Below, piece after piece: positions 56,136-64,000 of a stretch of DNA of 64,000 nt. The DNA comes from Burkholderia sp. Bp8963. Its GTDB lineage: Bacteria > Pseudomonadota > Gammaproteobacteria > Burkholderiales > Burkholderiaceae. Position numbers and translations under genes: made by a program. The notes beneath the pieces were generated by a model. It was not told the DNA's origin. It made no database searches and was given only the letters and a program-made list of their open reading frames with translations. The DNA lies in the NCBI RefSeq assembly GCF_003854275.1, contig NZ_QTQP01000004.1:62001-126000 (forward strand). The letters are read 5' to 3'. Within the stretch, counting starts at the first letter, position 1, and every line of letters starts with the position of its first letter.

Positions 56136-56177
56136 GCAAACGAAACGGGCGGCCAAACGGCCGCCCGTTTCGTTTGC
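56136..56177 (+). terminator. Perfect 19-bp terminator stem after ggt
   Basis: The arms at 56136-56154 and 56159-56177 are complementary over 19 bp around an aaac loop; the distal arm itself carries the T-rich cgtttcgtttgc. It starts 17 bp past the ggt stop. Being symmetric it could work on both strands. Confidence 0.85.
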
Positions 56178-56413
56178 ACCGCCGCGTTCGAAGGACTCGT
56201 CTAACGAACGGCAATATGCACCGAGGAACTGCGCCCGTCGGGCATGGTCAGTGCTCTGAAGCACGAACATCAAAGTCCGGCTAAGATTTCAGAATGGTTC
56301 GGCCGGACCCATTCCTACAACATCAAGCAATAACGCCGCATCGAGGGAGACCGCTGCTCACGCCGCATGCGTGTGGGGCGGTTGCCGGATGGGGCGCCTG
56401 GGAGCGCAACACC

Positions 56414-57241
56414 ATGCAGACTCAAACGACGCATGTCATGCCGTGGCGAATCGAGGACATCGACCTGAACCGGATCGATCGTCAGCGCGCCGCCGCGAAC
56501 GAGGATTTGCTTTTGCTGCTGTGCGCGGCGTCGTTCATCGAAAGCGGTTCGGATCTCTACACGAGCAACCTGAGCGAGTTCTTCAACGACGATCCGGAAG
56601 TGTCGGCGTGGCTCAACAATGCATGGGAGCACGAAGAGTTGCAGCACGGCCGCGCGTTGAAGGCCTACATCGGGCACGTGTGGCCGGAGTTCGACTGGGA
56701 TACTGCGTTCGCGAACTTCTTCGACGAGTATTCGAAGACCTGCTCGGTCGACGCGTTCGAGAAGACCCGCGCGCTCGAGATGGTCGCGCGCTGCGTCGTC
56801 GAGACGGGCACCGCCACGCTCTATCGTGCGATCAACGAGTGCTCGGACGAGCCCGTGCTGAAGGAAATCACCGACAACATCCGCACGGACGAAGTGCGCC
56901 ACTACAAGCACTTCTTCAAATATTTCAAGAAGTACAACCAGCTCGAGGGCAACGGCCGGCTCGCGGTGCTCGGCGCACTGATGCGCCGCGTGATGGAGAT
57001 CAGGAACGAGGATTCGGAGATCGCGCTGCGCCACGTGTTCGCGATGCGCTATCCGGGCCGCATCGGCGACACCGAATACAACCGTGCGCGTGCTGCGCGC
57101 GTCAACGCGCTCGTGCGGCGCAACCTGTCCGCGGACATGTGCATCAAGATGCTGCTGAAGCCGCTCGACCTGCCCGCGAAGATCCAGCCGGGTGTGCACT
57201 ATCCGCTCGTGAAGCTCACGCAGCACGTGTTCTTTCGCTGA
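56414..57241 (+). CDS. ferritin-like di-iron protein, function unknown
   Basis: 275 aa, soluble, mainly helical. Di-iron ligands are spread over helices as in the ferritin-like superfamily: Glu in SFIESGSDLY, EHEELQHGRAL (ExxH), Glu in VVETGTATLY and TDEVRHYKHFFKYF (ExxH). This is the arrangement of acyl-ACP desaturase-like and related oxygenases. The start at 56414 follows ggagcgcaacacc. It stands alone between two terminators or gaps, so no partner is suggested. The catalysed reaction is unknown. Confidence 0.75.
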   Translation: MQTQTTHVMPWRIEDIDLNRIDRQRAAANEDLLLLLCAASFIESGSDLYTSNLSEFFNDDPEVSAWLNNAWEHEELQHGRALKAYIGHVWPEFDWDTAFANFFDEYSKTCSVDAFEKTRALEMVARCVVETGTATLYRAINECSDEPVLKEITDNIRTDEVRHYKHFFKYFKKYNQLEGNGRLAVLGALMRRVMEIRNEDSEIALRHVFAMRYPGRIGDTEYNRARAARVNALVRRNLSADMCIKMLLKPLDLPAKIQPGVHYPLVKLTQHVFFR

Positions 57242-57310
57242 TCCGTCCACGGCCGCGCCGGTCGCGGGTATGCTGCGGCATCATCCGCTGATCGACGAGG
57301 CCGCACCATC

Positions 57311-57826
57311 ATGACCGATTCGCATCGCCACGCACTCGAGCAATGGACGTTCGACGCGTGGCCGCCTGCCGTCGTGTCGCTGTTCGACGGCACCGAGCTC
57401 GACCGCAAGGCCGACGTCGCGGTGTCGCTGATCGTCGCGACCGACGACGGCCAGCTGCGCACGACGCTGTTGAGTGTCGGGGAAATCTACGCGCGCGACG
57501 CCCGCGTGCTGCTGCTCGCGCTATGGCCGCAATCGCGCGCGGCGCGCGCGCTCGCGCAACGTCGCGCGGCCGCACTGACGCTCGTCGCCGACGGCGCGTT
57601 CCATCAGGCTCAACTGGAAATCGAACCGCTCGAAGGCGACTTCGGCGGGCTCGCGGGGTTCGCGGCGACGATCGCGCACGGCGATGCGCAGCGCGTCGGC
57701 TATGCGCGTCTCGCGACGGGCGTCACGTTCGCGCTGGAAGGAGAGGACGGGGAGCGCGCCGCGGTGCTCGCACGCTGGCAGCGCCAGGTCGAGCACCTGC
57801 GGCACGCGGCCGCGCGGCTTCAGTGA
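57311..57826 (+). CDS. hypothetical protein, pyridoxamine-phosphate-oxidase-like split barrel
   Basis: 171 aa, no signal or helices. The pattern [49 protein letters not shown] resembles FMN-binding split-barrel proteins, in which the Ser/Arg after the hydrophobic strand contact the flavin. The assignment is a pattern impression only. It lies 69 bp after the ferritin-like gene on the same strand, so co-transcription is possible, and its last 7 bases overlap the convergent rhlE stop. Confidence 0.55.
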   Translation: MTDSHRHALEQWTFDAWPPAVVSLFDGTELDRKADVAVSLIVATDDGQLRTTLLSVGEIYARDARVLLLALWPQSRAARALAQRRAAALTLVADGAFHQAQLEIEPLEGDFGGLAGFAATIAHGDAQRVGYARLATGVTFALEGEDGERAAVLARWQRQVEHLRHAAARLQ

Positions 57827-59310
57827 CCGCGCTGGCCGCTGCGCGACGAACGGTTGCGGTTCGCGTGCGCGGCGTTGCCGCTCGACGGACGTGCCGCGTT
57901 GCCGCCGCCCGGCCGCCCGCCATTACCGCTGTTACCGCCCGCGCCGGGCGTGCGCGGCTTCGCGGCGCTCGCTGCCTTAGGCTGGCCTGCCTTCGGTTGG
58001 GCCGCCTTGGGCTGCGCGGCCTTCGGCGCACCGCCGTCACGCTTCGCGGCCGGCTGGCCTGACCCGCCGGCGCGCGGCGCGCGGTTGCCGCCACCACCAC
58101 CACCGGCACCACCGCCGCGTTGCTGCTGGCCGCGGCGCAGGATCGGTTCCGGCTTCGCATCGGGATCGGGCTCGAAGCCCGCGATCACTTGCTGCGGGAT
58201 CTCGCGCTTGATCAGCCGCTCGATGTCGCGCAGCAGCTGCTTCTCGTCCACGCACACGAGCGACACCGCTTCACCGGTCGCACCCGCACGGCCCGTGCGG
58301 CCGATCCGGTGCACGTAGTCTTCCGGCACGTTCGGCAGGTCGAAGTTGACGACGTGCGGCAGCTGGTCGATGTCGATCCCGCGCGCGGCGATGTCGGTCG
58401 CGACGAGCACCTGCAGCGTGTTGTTCTTGAACTCCGACAGCGCGCGCGTGCGCGCCGACTGGCTCTTGTTGCCGTGGATCGCCATCGCGCTGATGCCGTC
58501 CTTCGTCAGCTGTTCGGCGAGCCGGTTCGCGCCGTGCTTCGTGCGCGTGAACACGAGCACCTGGAACCAGTTGTGCTCGCGGATCAGGTGCGTGAGCAGC
58601 TCGCGCTTGCGGTCGCGGTCGACCGGGTGGATCTTCTGCGCGACGGATTCGGCGGTCGTGTTGCGGCGTGCGACTTCGATCAGCGCGGGCGAATCGAGCA
58701 GGTTGTCGGCGAGCGCCTTGATCTCGTCGGAGAAGGTCGCCGAGAACAGCAGGTTCTGGCGGCGCGGCGGCAGCTTCGCGAGCACGCGCTTGATGTCGTG
58801 GATGAAGCCCATGTCGAGCATCCGGTCGGCTTCGTCGAGCACGAGGATGTCGAGATGCGTCAGGTCGATCGTCTTCTGCTGCATGTGGTCGAGCAGGCGG
58901 CCGGGCGTCGCGACGACGATGTCGACGCCGCGCTTGAGCGCATCGATCTGCGGATTGATGCTGACGCCGCCGAACATCACGGTCGAGCGCAGCTTCAGGT
59001 ACTTGCTGTACGCGCGCACGCTTTCCTCGACCTGCGCGGCGAGCTCGCGCGTCGGCGTGAGGATCAGCGCACGCACCGCGCGCTTCGCGGTGTGGTGTTC
59101 CGCGTAGAACGTGTGCAGGCGCTGCAGGATCGGCAGCGTGAAGCCGGCGGTCTTGCCGGTGCCGGTCTGCGCGCCGGCGAGCAGGTCGCCGCCGCCGAGC
59201 ACGGCGGGGATCGCCTGTTGCTGGATCGGGGTAGGCGATGTGTAGCCAAGCTCGTTGACCGCCTTGACGAGCGGTTCGGCCAGGCCGAGAGATTCGAAAG
59301 ACATAGACAC
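57820..59310 (-). CDS. rhlE: DEAD-box ATP-dependent RNA helicase RhlE
   Basis: 496 aa. Helicase motifs are complete: Q-motif TPIQQQAIP, Walker [22 protein letters not shown], and [10 protein letters not shown]. The C-terminal ~115 residues are a basic, Gly/Pro/Gln-rich tail with repeated AQPKA units (four near-identical copies about 425-450), typical of RhlE and likely to bind RNA. It unwinds RNA during ribosome assembly and mRNA decay. The start could also be the Met two codons downstream. Confidence 0.95.
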   Translation of the reverse strand: MSMSFESLGLAEPLVKAVNELGYTSPTPIQQQAIPAVLGGGDLLAGAQTGTGKTAGFTLPILQRLHTFYAEHHTAKRAVRALILTPTRELAAQVEESVRAYSKYLKLRSTVMFGGVSINPQIDALKRGVDIVVATPGRLLDHMQQKTIDLTHLDILVLDEADRMLDMGFIHDIKRVLAKLPPRRQNLLFSATFSDEIKALADNLLDSPALIEVARRNTTAESVAQKIHPVDRDRKRELLTHLIREHNWFQVLVFTRTKHGANRLAEQLTKDGISAMAIHGNKSQSARTRALSEFKNNTLQVLVATDIAARGIDIDQLPHVVNFDLPNVPEDYVHRIGRTGRAGATGEAVSLVCVDEKQLLRDIERLIKREIPQQVIAGFEPDPDAKPEPILRRGQQQRGGGAGGGGGGNRAPRAGGSGQPAAKRDGGAPKAAQPKAAQPKAGQPKAASAAKPRTPGAGGNSGNGGRPGGGNAARPSSGNAAHANRNRSSRSGQRGH

Positions 59311-59375
59311 GACTCTTGAGTTTTATGGTCGGCGACGCATCGCGCGGCCGGCGCGGGAATAGCGTCGCAAAACGA

Positions 59376-59420
59376 CAAAAAGAAAAGGGCGCGGCCGCGG
59401 TTTCCCGCAGCCGCGCCCCG
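59376..59420 (-). terminator. Terminator after the cytochrome c operon
   Basis: On the - strand a 14-bp GC stem with one mismatch (complement of about 59387-59418, loop GAAA) is followed by TTTTCTTTTTG. It lies about 20 bp past the stop of the tri-haem cytochrome and ends the two-gene unit. Confidence 0.85.
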
Positions 59421-59437
59421 TTTGCGTTACGCGTCGT

Positions 59438-60736
59438 TTAGTCGAGCGGCGCGGAACGCAGGTCGCTCACCTGTTGCGGCGAGATCGGCGAACCGTTGTT
59501 GCCCCACGACATGCGGATGTACGTGACGACCGCCGCAACTTCCTGGTTCGACAGCGACTGTGCGAACGGCGGCATCCCGTACGGACGCGGATTCTTGAAC
59601 GTGCTCGGCGGATAGCCACCGTTCAGCACCATGCGAATCGGGTTGACTGCCGATTCCATCGTGATCGAGTGGTTCTCTGCGAGCGGCGGATAGGCCGGCG
59701 GCTTGCCCTGGCCGCTGGCGGCGTGGCAGGTCGCGCAGTTGTCGGCGTAGATCTTCTTGCCTTGATCGAACAGCGCGTTGCCGAACTGCTTCGACGGCTC
59801 GTACTGCATGTTCTTCGGCGCTTCAGCCTTCTGCGGGATCGACTTCAGGTACGTCGACATCGCGCGCGTATCCTCGTCGTTCATGTACTGCAGGCTGTTG
59901 TGGACCACGTCCGCCATCGGGCCGAACACCGCGCCCTTGTGCGACACGCCGGCCTGCAGCAGGTCCGACAGTTCCTGCACGTGCCAGTCGCCGAGGCCGA
60001 GTTCCTTGTCGTTCGTCAGCGACGGCGCGTACCAGTTCTGCAGCGGGATCAGGCCGCCGGCGAATGCCGACGCGTTCACCGGGCCGCCCATCATGTTGAT
60101 CGACGTGTGGCACATCGAGCAGTGGCCGAGGCCTTCGACGAGGTACGCGCCGCGGTTCCACTCGACCGACTTGGTCGGATCCGGCTTGTACTCGCCTTCC
60201 TTGAAGAACAGCGTGCGCCAGCCGATCAGCAGGTTCCGGTTGTTGAACGGGAACTTCAGCTCGTGCGGACGGCTCGGCACCGACACCGGCGCGACCGAGC
60301 GCAGGTAAGCGTAGATCGCGTCCGAATCCGCACGCGTGACCTTCGTGTAGCTCGCGAACGGGAAGCCCGGGTACAGCAGGCTGCCGTCCTTCGAGCGACC
60401 GGTGTGCATCGCGCGATAGAAGTCGTCCGACGTCCACTTGCCGATGCCATCCTTGTCGTCCGGCGTGATGTTCGGCGTGTACATCGTGCCGAACGGCGTC
60501 GCCATCGGCAGGCCGCCCGCGAACGACTTGCCGCCGCGCACGGTGTGGCACGCGATACAGTCGCCGACGCGCGCGAGGTATTCGCCTTTCTTGATCAGCG
60601 CGGCCTGGTCGGCCGGCGTGGCCGCGACGGCGGCATTGCCGTGCAGCGTGTCGTTGCCCGGCCACAGGACGGGCACGAGGGCCGCTGCCGCGACGATCGC
60701 GACAGCCGAGAGTGCAAACAGGGACTTGCGTTTCAT
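59438..60736 (-). CDS. tri-haem c-type cytochrome, dehydrogenase subunit type
   Basis: 432 aa. The signal peptide (LSAVAIVAAAALVPVLW) leads into three haem c domains with motifs CIACH (about 61), CSMCH (about 208) and CATCH (about 344); Met ligands follow in each (for example VVTYIRMSWGN in the last). The layout matches cytochrome subunits of membrane-bound gluconate, sorbitol or alcohol dehydrogenases. No catalytic dehydrogenase subunit is encoded nearby, so it may instead be a stand-alone electron carrier. It starts 19 bp after the upstream cytochrome. Confidence 0.86.
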   Translation of the reverse strand: MKRKSLFALSAVAIVAAAALVPVLWPGNDTLHGNAAVAATPADQAALIKKGEYLARVGDCIACHTVRGGKSFAGGLPMATPFGTMYTPNITPDDKDGIGKWTSDDFYRAMHTGRSKDGSLLYPGFPFASYTKVTRADSDAIYAYLRSVAPVSVPSRPHELKFPFNNRNLLIGWRTLFFKEGEYKPDPTKSVEWNRGAYLVEGLGHCSMCHTSINMMGGPVNASAFAGGLIPLQNWYAPSLTNDKELGLGDWHVQELSDLLQAGVSHKGAVFGPMADVVHNSLQYMNDEDTRAMSTYLKSIPQKAEAPKNMQYEPSKQFGNALFDQGKKIYADNCATCHAASGQGKPPAYPPLAENHSITMESAVNPIRMVLNGGYPPSTFKNPRPYGMPPFAQSLSNQEVAAVVTYIRMSWGNNGSPISPQQVSDLRSAPLD

Positions 60737-60755
60737 TTCGTGTGTCTCCCTTGCC

Positions 60756-61520
60756 TTATTGCGGTTCGCTGCCGCAGGCGAGCGGAGTCTTCATCGAGCG
60801 GGCCGGAGCCGGCACGGGGTTGGCGGGCGCCGGTTGGGCGGCGAGCCATGCCGTCACGGCGGTCACGTCTTCGTCGGAAAGCTTCGCGGCGACATCGTGC
60901 ATGCAGTCCGGCGCCTTCGCGTGGCGGTTGCCGGAACGCCATGCGCCGAGCTGCGCGCTCAGGTAGTCGGCGTGCAGGCCGACGAGACCCGGGATCGCCG
61001 GCTGCATGCCGGTCAGCGTCGCGCCGTGGCAGGCCACGCAGGCCGGCAGCTTGTGCGACGGATCGCCTTGCGTGACGAGCTGCTTGCCGCGCGCGAGCGT
61101 CGCGGCCGGCAGCGTCGGCTTCGCCGGCGTCGGGTACGGCGGGCGCTCGGCCGAGAAGTGCTCGGCAATCTCGCGCAGGTAGTCGTCGTTCAGGTACGTC
61201 AGCAAGTAGTTCATCGGCGGGTACTTGCGCCGGCCGTCACGGAAGTTGACGAGCTGGTTGTACAGGTACTCGGCCGGCTTGCCGGCAAGACGCGGGAAGT
61301 AGTCGTTGTCCGTGCCCTGGCCATGCACGCCATGGCAGGCCGTACAGCCGCGCACGCGCTCGGCCATGGTATCGGGTGCCTTGAGCGGCGCCTGCTGGGC
61401 CTGGGCTTGCTCCGTGGGCTTGGTCTGCGCTTGGGCAGTGCTCATGAGACCCGCGCCGCCGATCATCAGAACGGCGAGCAGCGGACGGAAGAAGCGTCTT
61501 GAAGACACACGAGACTCCAT
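60756..61520 (-). CDS. di-haem c-type cytochrome, cytochrome c4-like
   Basis: 254 aa. A signal peptide (cleavage near STAQAQ) is followed by two haem c domains with motifs CTACHG (about 58) and CVACHG (about 163). The tandem layout is that of cytochrome c4, which carries electrons in the periplasm between quinol-oxidising complexes and oxidases. The start at 61520 is chosen because it puts the Arg pair before the hydrophobic core. The tri-haem cytochrome follows by 19 bp, so the two form an operon. The unusual second motif is followed by a Cys near PDCMHD. Confidence 0.87.
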   Translation of the reverse strand: MESRVSSRRFFRPLLAVLMIGGAGLMSTAQAQTKPTEQAQAQQAPLKAPDTMAERVRGCTACHGVHGQGTDNDYFPRLAGKPAEYLYNQLVNFRDGRRKYPPMNYLLTYLNDDYLREIAEHFSAERPPYPTPAKPTLPAATLARGKQLVTQGDPSHKLPACVACHGATLTGMQPAIPGLVGLHADYLSAQLGAWRSGNRHAKAPDCMHDVAAKLSDEDVTAVTAWLAAQPAPANPVPAPARSMKTPLACGSEPQ

Positions 61521-61913
61521 GATTATTCGTCGGGGACCTGTCCGGGCTACGATCGGCTCGGCTTGCATGAAGGCAGGACAGCCGGGCTGCTGCGACGCGG
61601 CATTCTATCATCGATGGGTAATGACGGCTATTTGACATATGGACATAGGTTCATGCCTGTATCCGACTTGCGACAATTTGACGCGCATGCTGCGCGGCCG
61701 TCGTGAACCGGCGTGCGTTTTGTCCATCGAAGACCGTACACTCGCGGGTCGCGCGGCGCCGCCTCCGCCGCAGATCGTGTCATTTTCTTGTTTCCGGATT
61801 GATTCACCGATGACGTTTTCTACCGTGCCGTTGCCCGATTCTCCATGTCCGTTCCATTGCCGCGCCGCCGCTGGCCAGCCGTCCCGCGCCGGCCGTTCCG
61901 GAGGGCGTGCGCG
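61521..61913. promoter_or_regulatory. 393-bp divergent region between the cytochrome operon and copD
   Basis: On the - strand TAGAAT (complement of 61602-61607) lies about 82 bp before the cytochrome c4-like start and is a likely -10. On the + strand TTGACA occurs at 61632-61637 without a well-spaced -10. A 92-codon open frame (61639-61917) crosses the region but lacks a ribosome binding site and overlaps the copD start, so it is not called. Confidence 0.45.
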
Positions 61914-62846
61914 ATGAGGATCGACAGCTTGTGGATCGGGCAGGTGGCGCTCGCCGCGCTGATGGACGCCGCGTTCGCGATGGCGGTCGGCTCCGCGCTG
62001 CTCAAGGGATGGCTCGCGAAGGATGGTGCGCGAGCCGTCGTCGCGCCGTCGCATCCGGCATGGCTGCGCGCGCAACATTCGCTCGCGGCGGCGGCCGCGG
62101 CGCTCGTGCTCGCGGATCTCGGCTGGCTCGTCTATGAAGCCGCGACGATGAGCGGCGCGGGGTTCGCGGGCGCGTTCGGCGCGATCCCGACCGTGCTCAC
62201 GCAGACGCACGTCGGGTTCGCGTGGTGCGTCGCGTTTGGCGGCGCCGTGCTGCTCGGCGTGGTTGCGCTGCTGCGGCCGGACGGCCCGCTCGCGTATGCG
62301 GTGCTGTGGCTCGCGGTGATCGTCGTCGCGGCGGGCAAGGCGTCGCTCGGGCACGCGGCCGACACGGGGCCGCTGTCGGCGGCGGTCGGCGTGCAGACGG
62401 TGCACCTGCTCGTCACCGCGGTGTGGGGCGGCCTCGTGCTGGCGGGCGGGCTCGCGGTGCTGCCCGCGCTCGGCTCGTCGGTCGCGCGCGGCGCGCTGAT
62501 CCGCATCGGGCAGCGGCTGTCGCGGCTGTCGATCGTCGCAGTCGTGTTCGTGCTCGCGACCGGCGCGCTCAACGCGGCGCGCGGGCTCGGCGGCTCGCTC
62601 GCGCCGCTCGACGGCAGCACCTGGGGCCGCGTGCTGATGCTGAAGCTGATGCTCGTCGCGCTTACGCTGCTGCTCGGCGGACTGAACCGCTTCTCCGCGC
62701 TGCCGCGCCTGTGCCGCACCGCGTCGACCGAGGATGCGCACACGTTCCGCAACATTCTGCATCTCGAGGCGCTGACGATGATCGGCGTGGTCGTCGCGGC
62801 CGCGGTGCTGTCGTTCAGCGTGCCGGGCTTCGCCGCGCTCGGCTGA
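61914..62846 (+). CDS. copD: CopD-family copper resistance membrane protein
   Basis: 310 aa with about eight membrane helices. The C-terminal half with VQTVHLLVTAVWGGLVLAGG (about 159-178) and FRNILHLEALTMIGVVVAAAVL belongs to the CopD domain, which binds copper or haem in the membrane. The start at 61914 has ggaggg 9-14 bases upstream. No copC or copAB is nearby; the cytochrome genes are divergent, so a link to haem or copper handling is possible but not shown. It is convergent with dgoD, 24 bp apart. Confidence 0.82.
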   Translation: MRIDSLWIGQVALAALMDAAFAMAVGSALLKGWLAKDGARAVVAPSHPAWLRAQHSLAAAAAALVLADLGWLVYEAATMSGAGFAGAFGAIPTVLTQTHVGFAWCVAFGGAVLLGVVALLRPDGPLAYAVLWLAVIVVAAGKASLGHAADTGPLSAAVGVQTVHLLVTAVWGGLVLAGGLAVLPALGSSVARGALIRIGQRLSRLSIVAVVFVLATGALNAARGLGGSLAPLDGSTWGRVLMLKLMLVALTLLLGGLNRFSALPRLCRTASTEDAHTFRNILHLEALTMIGVVVAAAVLSFSVPGFAALG

Positions 62847-62870
62847 TGCCGTGGCAGCCGGCGCTGGCGC

Positions 62871-64000
62871 TCACCACTCGGCGACGCTGCCGTCCGCGTG
62901 ACGCCAGACGGGGTTGCGCCAGCGATGGCCCGTCTTCGCCATCTCGCGCACCTTCTCCTCGTTGACGTCGATGCCGAGGCCCGGGCCTTGCGGGATCGAC
63001 ACGAACCCGTCCTCGTAGCGGAACACCTCGGGATTGCGCAGGTAGTCGAGCAGGTCGTTGCCCTGGTTGTAATGGATCCCGAGGCTCTGTTCCTGGATGA
63101 ACGCGTTGTAGCTGACCGCGTCGAGCTGCAGGCACGCGGCGAGCGCGATCGGCCCGAGCGGGCAGTGCAGCGCGAGCGCGACGTCGTAGCTCTCCGCGAG
63201 CGTCGCGATCTTCCGGCACTCGGTAATGCCGCCCGCGTGCGACGCGTCCGGCTGGATGATGTCGACGTAGCCGCCCGCGAGGATGTGCTTGAAGTCCCAG
63301 CGCGAATAGAGCCGCTCGCCGAGCGCGATTGGCGTGTCGGTCTGGTTGACGATGTCGCGCAGCGCCTCGGCGTTCTCCGACAGTACGGGCTCCTCGATGA
63401 ACATCAGCCGGTACGGATCGAGCGCCTTCGCGAGCACCTTCGCCATCGGCTTGTGCACGCGGCCGTGGAAATCGACGCCGATGCCGACGTGCGGCCCGAC
63501 CGCGTCGCGCACCGCCGCGACGTTCGCGATCACCTGCTCGACCTTGTCGTACGTGTCGACGATCTGCAGCTCCTCGGAGCCGTTCATCTTGACGGCCTTG
63601 AAGCCGCGCTCGACGACCGCGCGCGCGTTGTTCGCGACGTCGCTCGGCCGGTCGCCGCCGATCCACGAATACACCTTGATGCGATCGCGCACCTGGCCGC
63701 CGAGCAGCGCGTGCACCGGCACGCCGTGATGCTTGCCCTTGATGTCCCACAACGCCTGGTCGATGCCCGCGATCGCGCTCATCGCGATCGGCCCGCCGCG
63801 GTAGAAGCCCGCGCGGTACATCACCTGCCAGTGATCCTCGATCAGGCGCGGATCCTTGCCGACGAGGTAGTCGGCGAGCTCGTGCACGGCGGCCTCGACC
63901 GTGTGCGCACGGCCCTCGACGATCGGCTCGCCCCAGCCGACGATGCCCTCGTCGGTCTCGATCTTGAGGAACAGCCAGCGCGGCGGGACGACGAAGGTTT
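62871..64000 (-). CDS. dgoD: D-galactonate dehydratase, partial (start lies beyond the right edge)
   Basis: The frame is open to the right edge of the window and matches DgoD from near its residue 10 ([18 protein letters not shown]) to the end ([12 protein letters not shown]), so only the first ~10 codons are missing. It is an enolase-superfamily enzyme that dehydrates D-galactonate. Acid/base and metal residues are seen in [30 protein letters not shown] and [12 protein letters not shown]. It probably belongs to a galactose/galactonate operon extending to the right. Confidence 0.95.
   Translation of the reverse strand, partial: TFVVPPRWLFLKIETDEGIVGWGEPIVEGRAHTVEAAVHELADYLVGKDPRLIEDHWQVMYRAGFYRGGPIAMSAIAGIDQALWDIKGKHHGVPVHALLGGQVRDRIKVYSWIGGDRPSDVANNARAVVERGFKAVKMNGSEELQIVDTYDKVEQVIANVAAVRDAVGPHVGIGVDFHGRVHKPMAKVLAKALDPYRLMFIEEPVLSENAEALRDIVNQTDTPIALGERLYSRWDFKHILAGGYVDIIQPDASHAGGITECRKIATLAESYDVALALHCPLGPIALAACLQLDAVSYNAFIQEQSLGIHYNQGNDLLDYLRNPEVFRYEDGFVSIPQGPGLGIDVNEEKVREMAKTGHRWRNPVWRHADGSVAEW

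Noticed and set aside
61639-61917. 92-codon open frame upstream of copD
   Set aside because: No ribosome binding site, low-complexity Pro/Arg content and overlap with the copD start. It covers a likely promoter region.

Overview
The window is a GC-rich chromosomal segment from a Burkholderiales bacterium, most likely Burkholderia of the cepacia-complex type. This rests on base composition and codon use, on the gene order lptD-surA-pdxA-rsmA and miaB-ybeZ-ybeY-corC-lnt, on the FMN-riboswitch-controlled ribB, and on glpFKD lying near glpR. It carries densely packed protein genes on both strands. I found no tRNA, rRNA, insertion sequence, prophage or CRISPR array.

Left part (1-10 kb): the end of a 3-hydroxyacyl-CoA dehydrogenase, a thiolase and a crotonase-family enzyme (fatty acid beta-oxidation). 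Next come the cyoABCD quinol oxidase operon with a membrane fatty acid desaturase directly behind it, then fdhD (formate dehydrogenase maturation), a nitrate-reductase-associated protein and an acyl-CoA thioesterase.

Envelope and housekeeping block (10-38 kb): an Atm1-type ABC exporter; amgK-murU (cell-wall sugar recycling) divergent from lptD-surA-pdxA-rsmA (outer-membrane assembly, vitamin B6, 16S rRNA methylation); a DMT transporter; gloA; then a long minus-strand series. That series reads miaB, ybeZ, ybeY, a ChaC-like gene, corC, lnt, glyQ, glyS, gmhB, plsC and a DUF45-type metallopeptidase. A LysR/MFS divergent pair and an XRE-cupin regulator follow.

Accessory catabolic block (38-48.3 kb): after ribB and a HAD phosphatase lies the most interesting part. 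A minus-strand group encodes two TIM-barrel sugar/cyclitol isomerase-like proteins, a porin and an inositol dehydrogenase of the Gfo/Idh/MocA family. A LacI regulator sits beside it, and a divergent operon encodes a membrane di-iron hydroxylase, a Rieske ferredoxin and a ferredoxin reductase. This set parallels the rhizobial rhizopine genes mocA, mocC and mocDEF. Two near-identical 16-bp palindromes, one in front of each arm, suggest a single LacI regulon. I infer oxidative O-demethylation followed by dehydrogenation/isomerisation of a methylated cyclitol or related sugar.

Right part (48.4-64 kb): glycerol utilisation genes glpF, glpK, glpD and glpR, with a cluster of TTCGAA operator-like sites before glpD and two small unknown genes in between; gamma-glutamyltransferase followed by a 19-bp perfect terminator stem; a di-iron ferritin-like protein; a small split-barrel-like protein; the RNA helicase rhlE; a two-gene cytochrome c operon; a CopD-family membrane protein; and galactonate dehydratase dgoD, whose start lies past the right edge.
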